Below are positions 26,870 through 35,919 of a stretch of 64,000 bases of DNA, in pieces. The DNA comes from Halorubrum sp. DM2 (GTDB taxonomy: Archaea; Halobacteriota; Halobacteria; Halobacteriales; Haloferacaceae). The DNA lies in assembly GCF_901686465.1 (NCBI RefSeq), contig NZ_LR594487.1, positions 1,547,650-1,611,649 on the forward strand. Reading direction: 5' to 3'. The notes beneath the pieces were generated by a model. It did no database searches. It was not told the DNA's origin and saw nothing but the letters and a program-made list of their open reading frames with translations. The translations under genes and the position numbers were made by a program. Numbering within the stretch: the stretch's first letter is position 1; every line of letters starts with the position of its first letter.

Positions 26870-27856
26870 ATGGACGCTCACGAGCTGATCACCCGGAACG
26901 CGGCCGAGGTGGTCACCGAGGCGGAGATCGAGGCGCTGGCCGACGACCCCGAGGGAAAGCGGGCGTACGTCGGCTACGAGCCCTCGGGCGTGCTCCACAT
27001 CGGTCACATGCTCACCGCGAACAAGCTCATCGACCTCCAGGAGGCGGGGTTCGAGGTGACGGTCCTCCTGGCCGACGTACACGCCTACCTCAACGACAAG
27101 GGCTCGTTCGAGGAGATCCGCCACACCGCCGAGCGGATGCGCGACCAGTTCATCGCGTACGGCCTCGACGAGTCGAACACGCAGTTCGTCCTCGGCTCCG
27201 ACTTCCAGCTCGACGACGACTACACCCTCGATCTCCACGCGCTGGAGCTTGAGACGACGCTCGCGCGGGCCGAGCGCGCGATGGCCGAGATCAGCTCGGG
27301 CGACTCGGTGAAGGTGTCGCAGGCCGTCTACCCCCTGATGCAGGCGCTCGACATCCCGTACCTCGGCGTCGACATCGCTGTCGGCGGGATGGAGCAGCGG
27401 AAGGTCCACATGCTCGCGCGCGACGTGCTCCCGAGCATCGACCGCGAGCCGCCGACGAGCCTCCACACGCCGCTCATCGCCGACCTCGGCACCGGCCGCG
27501 GCAAGATGTCCTCCAGCGAGGGAGTCACCATCTCGATGGAGGACTCCCGCGAGGACATCGAGTCGAAGGTGAACGACGCCTACTGCCCGCCGACGGCCGA
27601 CCCCGAGCCGACAGACGACGGAGTCGAGCGCGAGAACCCCGTGCTTCAGGTGTTCGAATATCACGTGTTCCCGCGATTCGATTCGGTCGTCGTCGAGCGC
27701 CCCGAGGAGTACGGCGGCGACCTCGAATACGACGACTACGAGGCCCTCGAAGCGGAGTTGGCGTCCGGCGAACTCCACCCGGCAGACGCGAAGGGCGCGC
27801 TCGCCGAGTACCTCGACCGCCTCATCGCGCCGGGCCGCCAGCAGCTCGCCGAGTAG
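26870..27856 (+). CDS. tyrS: Tyrosyl-tRNA synthetase
   Basis: The 328-residue class I enzyme charges tRNA-Tyr. It has the signature HIGH motif in VLHIGHML (residues 41-48) and KMSSS near residue 212 (GRGKMSSSEG), the tyrosine-binding strand YVGYEPSG and VSQAVYPLMQALDIPYLGVDIAVGG. Length and the lack of a bacterial S4 domain are typical of archaeal and eukaryotic TyrS. It converges on the NucS-N/zinc-ribbon gene with six bases between stops. Confidence 0.97.
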   Translation: MDAHELITRNAAEVVTEAEIEALADDPEGKRAYVGYEPSGVLHIGHMLTANKLIDLQEAGFEVTVLLADVHAYLNDKGSFEEIRHTAERMRDQFIAYGLDESNTQFVLGSDFQLDDDYTLDLHALELETTLARAERAMAEISSGDSVKVSQAVYPLMQALDIPYLGVDIAVGGMEQRKVHMLARDVLPSIDREPPTSLHTPLIADLGTGRGKMSSSEGVTISMEDSREDIESKVNDAYCPPTADPEPTDDGVERENPVLQVFEYHVFPRFDSVVVERPEEYGGDLEYDDYEALEAELASGELHPADAKGALAEYLDRLIAPGRQQLAE

Positions 27857-27862
27857 CCCGAA

Positions 27863-28627
27863 TCACTCGGCGTCCGGGCTTTTCACCGCCGCGTGACCGG
27901 CGAGTTCGCAGCTCCCGTCCAGACAGCTCCGACCGGCCGCCGTCTCGAAGACGGGAAGCCCGCAGTCGCACTCGTCGACGACGACGCCGGCCGGGAACGA
28001 GAGGGTGGTCTCGCAGTCGTCGCGTTCGCAGGCGAGGTAGACGCGGCCGGGCGCGTACCGGACGGCGAGGTCGCCGTCGCAGTCCGGGCAGGGCCACGCG
28101 CGGTCGAAGCGATCGCCGACGGCCTCCTCCAGCGGGTCGCACGCGGGGTCGAGACAGAGATGGAACGGTTCGCCGCGCTCGACGCGAACCTTCGGCAGGC
28201 CGCAGTCGTCGCAGGTGGCGTCCGTGACGCTCGCGCCGGCCGGGAGTCCCCAGCGCGTTTCGCAGTCGAGACAGACCACGTCGCCGCGCGAGCGCACGAG
28301 CGGCCCGCCGTCGTCGGGACACGTCCCGACCGGCACGCCGGCCTCGGTGACGGGGAGCGCCCGGCTCGCGGTCGCCTCCCGGGCGACGACCCGGAGTTCC
28401 CGGGAGCCGTCGCGGGCGGTGACGGTGAACCCGTCGCCGTCGCCCTCGACGACGACGCTCTCGGGCCGGGTGAGCCACGCGACGGGCTGGTAGCCGTCCG
28501 CGTCGTGGACGAGGGTGGTGTCGTCGGGCTTGATGAGAATTACGACGCGCCCGCGGTGGGTTCGGGTCCGGTCGCCGCGGTCGGTCACTTCGCAGTCGCC
28601 GGCCAGCACGCGGAGTCGTTGCGGCAT
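27863..28627 (-). CDS. NucS N-terminal-like domain fused to zinc ribbons
   Basis: The 254-residue protein begins LRVLAGDCEVTDRGDRTRTHRGRVVILIKPDDTTLVHD (shown in part), which matches the N-terminal beta domain of the NucS/EndoMS mismatch endonuclease (DUF91) including the GYQPVAWLTRP strand. The NucS RecB-like nuclease domain is absent. Instead there are four zinc-ribbon-like cysteine groups between residues 125 and 245 (CPDDGG...CLDC, CDDCGLP...CLDPAC, CPDCDGDL...CERDDC, CDCGLP...CLDGSC), reminiscent of topoisomerase I C-terminal ribbons. It may bind DNA without cutting it. Haloarchaeal homologues of this composition exist, but I know of no function. Confidence 0.8.
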   Translation of the reverse strand: MPQRLRVLAGDCEVTDRGDRTRTHRGRVVILIKPDDTTLVHDADGYQPVAWLTRPESVVVEGDGDGFTVTARDGSRELRVVAREATASRALPVTEAGVPVGTCPDDGGPLVRSRGDVVCLDCETRWGLPAGASVTDATCDDCGLPKVRVERGEPFHLCLDPACDPLEEAVGDRFDRAWPCPDCDGDLAVRYAPGRVYLACERDDCETTLSFPAGVVVDECDCGLPVFETAAGRSCLDGSCELAGHAAVKSPDAE

Positions 28628-28707
28628 ATCACGGTGTGGACCCGTGTTCCGGTTTAACGAGTGGGTGGAGAGCGCGACGACGACCGGCCCTCTCCGCGAA
28701 ACCGCTC

Positions 28708-28721
28708 ACATACCGATATGT
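28708..28721. promoter_or_regulatory. Short palindrome in the flavin-protein promoter
   Basis: ACATA-CCGA-TATGT is a perfect 5-4-5 inverted repeat about 27 bp upstream of ATG 28748. It overlaps the region where the TATA box should be, so it could be an operator or simply the core promoter. Confidence 0.35.
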
Positions 28722-28747
28722 AGTTGGCCGACCAACAGGTACGCGGT

Positions 28748-29206
28748 ATGAAACACATCGAGTACGCGTACACGGTCGGGATGGACGACGAGGCGGTCGA
28801 CGAGCGATTACGGACCGCCGGTACGGGCGTTCTCGCGCTGGCGGACGGTAACGACGCGTACGCGGTTCCGCTGGCACACTACTACGACGGGAACGAGCTC
28901 TACTTCCGGCTGGGGACGACCGAGGGGAGTACGAAACGAGACCTCTTGGAGACGACCGAGACGGCGTGTTACGTCTTGTACGGTACTGACCCCGTCGACG
29001 GTCCGAGAGCGTTCGACTCGTGGAGTATCGTCGTCACCGGGCACCTCACCGAACTCTCCGGGGCCGAGCGCGACCGGTTCGATACGGCCGAGGTCAACGA
29101 TCGGTTCTCTCCGATCCGCGTGTTCGGCGAGGCCATCGAGGATATCGAGGTGACCGTCGTCAAACTCGACGTGGAGGGGATCACCGGGCGGACCACGGGG
29201 AACTGA
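28748..29206 (+). CDS. Pyridoxamine 5'-phosphate oxidase-like flavin-binding protein
   Basis: The 152-residue protein shows the split-barrel fold of the PNPOx-like family: GVLALADGNDAYAVPLAHYYDGNELYFRLGTTEGSTKRD (in parts GVLALAD, AVPLAHYY and LYFRLGTTEG), then ETACYVLYG and SWSIVVTGHLTEL. Members bind FMN or F420 and act as oxidoreductases or as nitroreductase-like sensors. ATG 28748 is chosen because it fits the promoter; the frame is open eight codons upstream. Confidence 0.88.
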   Translation: MKHIEYAYTVGMDDEAVDERLRTAGTGVLALADGNDAYAVPLAHYYDGNELYFRLGTTEGSTKRDLLETTETACYVLYGTDPVDGPRAFDSWSIVVTGHLTELSGAERDRFDTAEVNDRFSPIRVFGEAIEDIEVTVVKLDVEGITGRTTGN

Positions 29207-29243
29207 ATCGGTTTCGCGGCATACCCGGCCGAGGATCGGCGAA

Positions 29244-31586
29244 CTACGTCACCCGAACCGTTCTGGTCGCCCGGACGGGAACGAGCGGGAGGTCGGGGAA
29301 GACGACCTCGACGACGAACTCCAGCTCGTCGGCGTCGGGCGGCCCGAACACCCCGACCGGGACCGTCGTCTCGCCGTCGAGGTAGGTCGTCGTCGCGGTC
29401 ATCTCCACGTCGTTGACGGTGACGCGGATTCCCGCGCGAGCGCTCCCGGAGACCGCGGCGACGGCGACCTCACACATCTCGTTTTCGCCGACTGCGATGG
29501 AGTCCGGGAAGTCGCCCCAGTCGATGTCGATCCGGGGACAGTCCCGGGCGGCGTCGACGATCCGCTCGGCGACGGAGTCGCTCAGGCCGGCTCCGGCGAG
29601 CGCCTCCGGGCCGGCGGCGACGACGTCGGCTGGAGAGGTGAGGCCGGCGTCCGCGAGGCGCTCGGCGCGGCCGGAGCCGACCCCCTCGACCGCGGTGAGC
29701 GCGACGGCCTCGCGGGAGACGCCGTGTTCGACGCGCGCCTCCACGCGGCGGGCGAGGTTGGCGGCGCGGGGGCCGGCGAACCGGTCGAGGAACTCCGCGA
29801 GCGCGGCGAGTAGGCGGAGCGCGTTCTGTCGGATCACCCACGCGTCCGAGCGCAGGTCCGAGGGGATCGCGTCGTTCATCCCGGCGAGCAGGATGGCGAA
29901 CACCTTGCGGTGGCCGTCTTCGAGATCGGTGTCGCGGCCGTCGAGGATCCGGTCGATCGCGTCCGACTCGGCCGAGCGCGCGGAGACGGAGTCGAACTCG
30001 CCGGCCGACGCGACGGTCTCTAACACCGAGTCGACCGTCAGCGTCTCACGGTCCGCGAGCCGCCGGAAGCGGCGGGCGGTGTCCAAGCGGAGGTAGTACT
30101 TCGAGGCGAGCCGCCCCAGCCCCGTCGGCTCGATGGCGAGGTCGTCGTCGGCCGCGACGAACCCGTCGTCGACGAGCGATTCGAGCGTGTCGCGGACGCG
30201 GTCGCGAAGCGTGGAGAAGTCGTACGCGTCCGGCTCGGACTGCGCTCGGACGTAGTAGAACGTCGTCTCTAACCACGCCATCACGTCCTCTAACCCGCGG
30301 ATCGTCCCCATCGCGATCTCGGCGTTGAGGTGCGATTCGAGGTCGGCGGCGAGCCGCGACTCGATCTCCTTGCCGTCGCGCAGCAGCTTGCGGTACTTGT
30401 CGGCGTCGGCGCGGTCGCAGACCACCCAGCCGTACCCCACGTCGTCGTACTCCGGGCGGCCGGCGCGCCCGAGCATCTGGAGCACGTCCAACGGCGAGAT
30501 GTCGGTCTCGCCCTCCAGCGGGTCGTGGTACTTCGTGTCGCGGATGACGACGCAGCGGGCGGGGAGGTTCACCCCCCACGCGAGCGTCGACGTCGAGAAG
30601 AGGAACTTGATCTTCCCCCGCTTGAACCACTCCTCGACGCGGTCGCGGTCGTCCTTCCCGAGGCCGGCGTGGTGGAAGCCGACGCCGTCGGTCACCGACT
30701 GGCGGAGCGTGTCGTTCGTGAGTTCCTTCGCCTCGTTGTGGAAGTCGTAGTCGTCCCGCGAGTCGATCGGGATGTCGCGCTCGGTGATCTCGTCGCGCGC
30801 CTTCTTGGCCGCCTGAACCGTGTCCTGTCGCGAGGAGACGAACACGAGCGCCTGCCCGTCCTCGCGGACGTGCGGCTCTGCCAAGTCCAGCGCGCGGTAG
30901 AGCCGGCGGTACTTGTCGGCGAACGCGTTCGACCCGTGCGAGTACGTCTTTACGCCCGTCTCCAGATCGACCGGGCGGTACTCGTCGCCGAACGCGTAGG
31001 TCGTCTCCGCGGGCGCGTCGAGCCACTCGGCGACGTCGTCGATGTTCGGCATCGTCGCGGAGAGCGCGACGATGCGGGGGTCCTGAAGCCGGCGGAGCCG
31101 CGAGACGGTGACCTCCAGCACCGCGCCGCGCTTCTCGGAGTCGAGCAGGTGGACCTCGTCGATGACGACGCAGTCCACGTCGGTGATAAAGGAGTAGCGC
31201 GCGGAGTCGTGTTTCCGCGTCGCGCTGTCGGCCTTCTCCGGGGTCGTCACCAGCACGTCCGCGCGCTCGGCGCGGCGCGGGTTCAGGTCGCGCTCGCCGG
31301 AGACGACGTACACGGAGTAGCCCATGTCCTCGAACCGCTCCCACTCGCTCTCCTTCTCGTTGGTGAGCGCGCGCAGCGGCGCGACAAAGAGGGCCGTTCC
31401 GCCCTCCGAGAGGGTCTTACAGATGGCGAGTTCGGCGAGCGCCGTCTTCCCGGAGGCCGTCGGGGCCGACGCGACGACGTTGCGGTCGGTCTCCAAGACG
31501 CCCGGCAGCGCCTCGCGTTGCATCCGGTTGAACTCCTCGAACCCGAAGGCGTCGGCGAACTCCGGCACCGCGTCCGCGACCTTCAC
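29244..31586 (-). CDS. Ski2-family ATP-dependent DNA helicase (Hel308-like)
   Basis: The 780-residue helicase starts at GTG 31586 (VKVADAVPEFADAFGF), the conserved start of haloarchaeal homologues; the frame is open 26 codons further. It has Walker A APTASGKT (residues 41-48), DEVH in CVVIDEVHLLD, motif III ALSATMPN, motif V/VI in STSTLAWGVNLP and QMLGRAGRPEYD, a winged-helix and ratchet domain, a helix-hairpin-helix (GVGSGRAERLADAGLTSPADV) and a C-terminal beta-sandwich domain of about 80 residues. Hel308 enzymes unwind forked DNA at stalled replication forks. The C-terminal beta domain differs from classical Hel308, so paralogue identity is left open. Confidence 0.92.
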   Translation of the reverse strand: MKVADAVPEFADAFGFEEFNRMQREALPGVLETDRNVVASAPTASGKTALAELAICKTLSEGGTALFVAPLRALTNEKESEWERFEDMGYSVYVVSGERDLNPRRAERADVLVTTPEKADSATRKHDSARYSFITDVDCVVIDEVHLLDSEKRGAVLEVTVSRLRRLQDPRIVALSATMPNIDDVAEWLDAPAETTYAFGDEYRPVDLETGVKTYSHGSNAFADKYRRLYRALDLAEPHVREDGQALVFVSSRQDTVQAAKKARDEITERDIPIDSRDDYDFHNEAKELTNDTLRQSVTDGVGFHHAGLGKDDRDRVEEWFKRGKIKFLFSTSTLAWGVNLPARCVVIRDTKYHDPLEGETDISPLDVLQMLGRAGRPEYDDVGYGWVVCDRADADKYRKLLRDGKEIESRLAADLESHLNAEIAMGTIRGLEDVMAWLETTFYYVRAQSEPDAYDFSTLRDRVRDTLESLVDDGFVAADDDLAIEPTGLGRLASKYYLRLDTARRFRRLADRETLTVDSVLETVASAGEFDSVSARSAESDAIDRILDGRDTDLEDGHRKVFAILLAGMNDAIPSDLRSDAWVIRQNALRLLAALAEFLDRFAGPRAANLARRVEARVEHGVSREAVALTAVEGVGSGRAERLADAGLTSPADVVAAGPEALAGAGLSDSVAERIVDAARDCPRIDIDWGDFPDSIAVGENEMCEVAVAAVSGSARAGIRVTVNDVEMTATTTYLDGETTVPVGVFGPPDADELEFVVEVVFPDLPLVPVRATRTVRVT

Positions 31587-31733
31587 GGCACACCACACCC
31601 GTGCGCGAGTCGTCGGGAACCGCGGCTGTGTCGCATCGGATCGAGAGGGGGGCTTCGAGGGCAAAGGCGTTTCTCATGCGAGCCGTCGCCGCAGACCCAC
31701 ACCGTTTAGGTGACCGCGGTCGACCGCACGGGT

Positions 31734-32096
31734 ATGATCCCCTCGTCGCCGGTCGCCATCGGTGTCGTCGTCGCGGTCGCGCTGCTCGCGCTGTTCGTGC
31801 TCGTCCGCCGCCTCCGCGGGCCGTCCGCCGAGGCGCGCGAATCGAAGCGCGCTCACGAGGCCGCCCAAGAGCGCGACGCGCCCGTCGAGATCGGCGAGAC
31901 GTACGAGTTCGGCGTGACGGAGCTGACCGACCACCACTCCGGCTCGGAGGTCGCCGTCGGGAAGGTCCAAGGGTTCGTCGTGTTCACCGAGGACATTCCC
32001 GGCGGACTCGAACCCGGCGACGTGATCCGAGCGAAGGTGCTCTCGTTCAACGAGGGGCGCACCTCCGCGGACGCGACGTTCGTCGGCCGGGCGTAG
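31734..32096 (+). CDS. Membrane-anchored TRAM-domain protein
   Basis: The 120-residue protein begins with one transmembrane helix (about residues 6-26, VAIGVVVAVALLALFVLVRR). A 25-residue linker leads to a TRAM domain (residues 55-120: PVEIGETYEFGVTELTDHHS, AVGKVQGFVVFTEDI, GDVIRAKVLSFNEGRTSADATFV), a beta-barrel that binds RNA. Soluble single TRAM proteins act as cold-shock-like RNA chaperones in archaea; this membrane-tethered form could hold RNA near the envelope. ATG 31734 is used. Confidence 0.88.
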   Translation: MIPSSPVAIGVVVAVALLALFVLVRRLRGPSAEARESKRAHEAAQERDAPVEIGETYEFGVTELTDHHSGSEVAVGKVQGFVVFTEDIPGGLEPGDVIRAKVLSFNEGRTSADATFVGRA

Positions 32097-32196
32097 TCGA
32101 AGCCCCCCGGCCGCCCCGCCCGTCGGCCGCGCTCCGAGCGACCACGTCCGCTCCGAACCGGAAGTTCATACGTGATGGCGACGAAGGGATGTCCGA

Positions 32197-34299
32197 ATGG
32201 CTCAGGCCGGCACCCAAGACCTCACGGAGCGGTTCATCCAGTTCTATCGGAACTACTACCGCGAGGAGATCGGACAGCTCGCGCAGCGGTACCCCAACGA
32301 GCAGCGCTCGCTGTACGTCTCCTACGACGATCTCTTTCAGTTCGACCGCGACCTCGCCGAAGACTTTCTGAACAAGCCCGAACAGATGCGCGAGTACGCC
32401 GAGGAGGCGCTGCGGCTCTACGACCTCCCCGCCGACGTCAGCCTCGGCCGCGCACACGTGCGGGTCGAAGACCTCCCCGAGAGCGTCGACATCCGCGGCA
32501 TTCGGGTCCACGACGACCACATCGGGAAGCTCGTTTCCGTTCAGGGGATCGTCCGCAAGGCGACCGACGTGCGCCCGAAGGTGACTGAGGCGGCCTTCGA
32601 GTGCCAGCGCTGCGGGACGATGACGTACATCCCGCAGAGCGACGGCGGCTTCCAAGAGCCTCACGAGTGTCAGGGCTGTGAGCGGCAGGGACCGTTCCGC
32701 GTCAACTTCGACCAGTCCGAGTTCGTCGACTCCCAGAAGCTCCGTATTCAGGAGTCGCCTGAGGGCCTTCGCGGCGGCGAGACGCCCCAGTCGCTCGACG
32801 TCGACATCGTCGACGACATCACCGGCGAGGTGAGCCCGGGCGACCACGTCACCTGCGTCGGCGTCCTCCACATCGAGCAGGTCGAACAGGGCAACGAGAA
32901 GTCCGCCATCTTCGATCTCTACATGGACGGCGTCTCCATTGCCATCGAGGACGAGGAGTTCGAGGACATGGACATCACCGAGGCGGACAAACGCGACATC
33001 ATCGAGCTCTCCGAGCGCGACGACATCTACGAGGCGATGGTGGCCTCCATCGCCCCGGCCATCTACGGCTACGAGGAGGAGAAGCTCGCGATGATCCTCC
33101 AGCTATTCTCCGGCGTGACGAAGCACCTCCCCGACGGCTCCCGGATCCGCGGCGACCTCCACATGCTTCTTATCGGGGACCCCGGTACGGGGAAGAGCCA
33201 GATGATATCCTATATCAGACATATCGCGCCGCGGTCGGTTTACACCTCCGGTAAGGGCTCATCGTCGGCGGGGTTGACGGCTGCAGCTGTAAGAGATGAC
33301 TTCGGCGACGGCCAGCAGTGGACGCTCGAAGCCGGCGCGCTGGTACTCGCAGACAAGGGGATCGCCGCGGTCGACGAGCTCGACAAGATGCGATCGGAGG
33401 ATCGGTCGGCCATGCACCAGGCGCTCGAACAGCAGCGGATCAGCGTGAACAAAGCCGGTATCAACGCGACACTGAAGGCGCGCTGCTCCTTGCTCGGCGC
33501 GGCGAACCCCAAGTACGGCCGGTTCGACCAGTACGAGCCGATCGGCGAGCAGATCGACCTCGAACCCGCGCTGATCTCGCGGTTCGATCTGATCTTCACC
33601 GTGACGGACGATCCGGACCCCGAACACGACTCGCGGCTGGCCAAACACATCATCAACACGAACTACGCGGGCGAGCTCAACACCCAGCGCGAGGAGCTGA
33701 CGACCTCGGAGTTCACGTCGGAGCAGGTGGCGGAGGTGACCGAAGAGGTCGCCCCGGAGATCGAGGCCGAGCTGTTACGGAAGTATATCGCCCACGCGAA
33801 ACGAACGTGTTACCCGACGATGACGGAGGAGGCGAAGGAACTCATCGAAGAGTTCTACGTCGATCTCCGCTCGAAGGGGTCCGGCGAGGACGACCCCGTC
33901 CCAGTCACCGCTCGGAAGCTGGAGGCGATGGTACGGCTCGCCGAGGCCAGCGCGCGGGTGCGGCTCTCGGACACCGTCGAGCGCGAGGACGCCGACCGGG
34001 CGACCGACATCGTCGAGTCGTGTCTCAAAGACATCGGCGTCGACCCGGAGACGGGACAGTTCGACGCCGACGTGGTCGAGACGGGCACTTCGAAGAGCCA
34101 GCGCGACCGCATCAAGAACATCAAGGGACTCATCGCCGACATCGAAGAGGAGTACCAGGAGGGCGCGCCCGTCGACGAGGTGCTCGACCGCGCCGGCGAG
34201 ATCGGGATGGACCCGGGGAAGGCCGAGCAGGAGATCGAGAAGCTCCGCACGAAAGGCGAGGTGTACGAGCCCAAGCAGGGCCACCTGCGGACGACGTAG
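32197..34299 (+). CDS. mcm: Replicative DNA helicase MCM
   Basis: The 700-residue protein has the full archaeal MCM plan: N-terminal helical A domain, zinc-binding B domain (CQRCGTM and CQGCERQG, about residues 131-160), OB-fold, then AAA+ core with Walker A GDPGTGKSQ (about 327-335), helix-2 insert, Walker B VDELDKM, sensor AANPKYGRFD, arginine finger LISRFDLIF, and a C-terminal winged helix. It forms the hexamer that unwinds DNA at forks. Codon use between about 33200 and 33300 (ATA, TAT, AGA, CAT, GTA, GCA) departs sharply from the G/C-ending codons elsewhere in the gene, around the Walker A site where inteins insert in other haloarchaeal MCMs. No intein is present here. Five small genes follow closely. 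Confidence 0.97.
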   Translation: MAQAGTQDLTERFIQFYRNYYREEIGQLAQRYPNEQRSLYVSYDDLFQFDRDLAEDFLNKPEQMREYAEEALRLYDLPADVSLGRAHVRVEDLPESVDIRGIRVHDDHIGKLVSVQGIVRKATDVRPKVTEAAFECQRCGTMTYIPQSDGGFQEPHECQGCERQGPFRVNFDQSEFVDSQKLRIQESPEGLRGGETPQSLDVDIVDDITGEVSPGDHVTCVGVLHIEQVEQGNEKSAIFDLYMDGVSIAIEDEEFEDMDITEADKRDIIELSERDDIYEAMVASIAPAIYGYEEEKLAMILQLFSGVTKHLPDGSRIRGDLHMLLIGDPGTGKSQMISYIRHIAPRSVYTSGKGSSSAGLTAAAVRDDFGDGQQWTLEAGALVLADKGIAAVDELDKMRSEDRSAMHQALEQQRISVNKAGINATLKARCSLLGAANPKYGRFDQYEPIGEQIDLEPALISRFDLIFTVTDDPDPEHDSRLAKHIINTNYAGELNTQREELTTSEFTSEQVAEVTEEVAPEIEAELLRKYIAHAKRTCYPTMTEEAKELIEEFYVDLRSKGSGEDDPVPVTARKLEAMVRLAEASARVRLSDTVEREDADRATDIVESCLKDIGVDPETGQFDADVVETGTSKSQRDRIKNIKGLIADIEEEYQEGAPVDEVLDRAGEIGMDPGKAEQEIEKLRTKGEVYEPKQGHLRTT

Positions 34300-34593
34300 A
34301 TGGACCGGATCTCCGCGATACGGAACGTCGAGGACGCGCTCCGCGAGTTCGAGAACGGCGAGGCCGACCTCGCGGCCACGGAGCGACGCGTCGCGGCCGT
34401 GCTTCGAACGTACGCCACCGAGTTCGACGGCGACGACGACGTGTACCGCGCCGTCGGCGACAGTCCGGTCGACGGGACCGTGGTCGTTGCCCCCTCCGAG
34501 CCGGCCGCGCGCGAGCGCGTCCTCGCGGCGAGCGGGATCAGTGAGGACCCTGACGACGGCGATCAGCCCGATTTCGACGTCGAGCGGTTCTGA
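34300..34593 (+). CDS. Small acidic protein encoded directly after mcm
   Basis: The ATG follows the mcm stop without a gap. The 97-residue protein is helical at the N-terminus (ISAIRNVEDALREFENGEADLAATERRVAAVL) and then has an alpha/beta segment (VDGTVVVAPSEPAARERVL). It has no motif I recognise. Tight linkage to mcm suggests co-expression, and homologues in this position occur in other haloarchaea, so a replication-related role is possible but untested. Confidence 0.75.
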   Translation: MDRISAIRNVEDALREFENGEADLAATERRVAAVLRTYATEFDGDDDVYRAVGDSPVDGTVVVAPSEPAARERVLAASGISEDPDDGDQPDFDVERF

Positions 34594-34693
34594 TTATGAA
34601 TCCCGACCGCCCGGAGGCGAATCCCGGTCGTTAGCGGAGACTGAAACCTTCCGGTTCGGAACGGCTAAATTCTGAGATCGATCAGCGGCTGGC

Positions 34694-35032
34694 GTGTTGT
34701 TGGTTGTGACGTATTCGGCGGCCGCCCGAACCGGCCTCCGAAATCTGTGTCGCCGCCACGAGTCGGTCGTCGCCCGGCGGTTCGGGCGAGCCGCGTTGTT
34801 CGACGAGACGGTGTACGCCGCGTTCCTCGCGCTGCGGCTGCGAGAGTCGCACGGTGGGGACGTCCAGATCGAGCGCACCGAGCCGTTCAACGAGTTCGTC
34901 GCCGTCGACGAGCCGGTGCGGGAGGCCGCCGCGGCCTACGCGGACCGGTCGACGAAGGCGACGCCGTACGCCGCCTTCGCGGCGGGGACGGACCACCCGG
35001 ATCCGGACGCCATGCGCGGGCGGGAACTGTGA
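34694..35032 (+). CDS. Small conserved haloarchaeal protein of unknown function
   Basis: The 112-residue protein starts at GTG 34694, or at GTG 34706 (VTYSAAARTGL). It is mostly helical with a basic N-terminal half (RNLCRRHESVVARRFGRAALFDETVYAAF) and an acidic, DP-rich C-terminus. There is no signal peptide or membrane helix. It lies 100 bp after the previous gene; that gap shows nothing notable. It overlaps the next gene by GTGA. Confidence 0.7.
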   Translation: MLLVVTYSAAARTGLRNLCRRHESVVARRFGRAALFDETVYAAFLALRLRESHGGDVQIERTEPFNEFVAVDEPVREAAAAYADRSTKATPYAAFAAGTDHPDPDAMRGREL

Positions 35033-35895
35033 CCGGGGCGAGGTCGACGCCGTCGGGGTCCGACCGCGAAGACGGGCGAGACGGGGAAAACGGGGGAGAC
35101 GGGCCTCCCGGAGCGGGCGGGACGAACGGGTCCGCCACCGTCGAGGAGCGCCCGGAACCGAGCGCGGTGATCGGGCAGGTGCCCACCGACGCCGGGCTTC
35201 GACGCCAGCTCGCGGCGGCTGCGCGGTCGCGGGGGCAGACAGCGTCCGTGGCGGCCGAGATCGACGGGATCGAGTCGGAGCTCGCGTCGATCGAGATCGA
35301 ACCGGTTGACCTGACCGCGGCGCGGCGGCGGGTGGCGGAGACGACGGGCGAGATCGAGCGACTGAAAGAGCGGGTCGCTGCGCTCCGCGGCGACGCCCGA
35401 GCGCGCCGCGCGGTCGACGCCGACGCGGACGCGGCGCTCGACGACTTAGAGACCGCGGCGGCCGAGCTGTCGGCCGCGCAGACCGAGGCGATCGCCGCCG
35501 AGCAGGCCCTCGAACGCGCGCGAGCCGAGGCCGCCCGTGCCCGCGACGAGCGCCGCCGACGGCTCCGGCTCCGCGACCGGCTCCGGAACCGCCGTCGCGC
35601 CGCCCGCCGCGAACTCTCGGAGGCGGTGTACCCGGCGTTCCGGCGGGCGCTCGCGGCCGTTCCGGGCGGCGATCCGGACGCGGCCGGATCGGAGCCGGAC
35701 GCGTACGACGGCGACCCGGTCGCGGCGTCGCTCGCGGCGGTCAGGGTTGCGGCGCTCGACGTCCCGGTCGAACTGCGCGGCGACGCGGCGCGGGCGGTCG
35801 AGGCGGCGGACCGGAGCGCGAGATCGCTGCTCCGAACGGCGGAGGTTCGCGTGGAGGACGCCTCCGGCGGATCGTCGGGCCGTCCCGACGTTTAA
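35029..35895 (+). CDS. Coiled-coil protein of unknown function
   Basis: Starting with GTG 35029 inside the stop of the previous gene (GTGA overlap), this 288-residue protein has a low-complexity Gly/Asp N-terminus of 40 residues, then a coiled coil from about residue 75 to 200 rich in Ala, Glu and Arg (EIERLKERVAALRGDARARR, EQALERARAEAARARDERRR). The C-terminal 90 residues are helical. It resembles SMC- or Spc-like coiled-coil scaffold proteins only in composition. Placement between mcm and a MinD-like ATPase hints at a role in replication or segregation, which is an inference. Confidence 0.72.
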   Translation: MTGARSTPSGSDREDGRDGENGGDGPPGAGGTNGSATVEERPEPSAVIGQVPTDAGLRRQLAAAARSRGQTASVAAEIDGIESELASIEIEPVDLTAARRRVAETTGEIERLKERVAALRGDARARRAVDADADAALDDLETAAAELSAAQTEAIAAEQALERARAEAARARDERRRRLRLRDRLRNRRRAARRELSEAVYPAFRRALAAVPGGDPDAAGSEPDAYDGDPVAASLAAVRVAALDVPVELRGDAARAVEAADRSARSLLRTAEVRVEDASGGSSGRPDV

Positions 35896-35919
35896 GTGCG
35901 ATTCCGCGGGATCCGGCGC

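Noticed and set aside
32197-34299. Intein in mcm
   Set aside because: The protein is 700 residues with contiguous motifs and no splicing or homing-endonuclease blocks.
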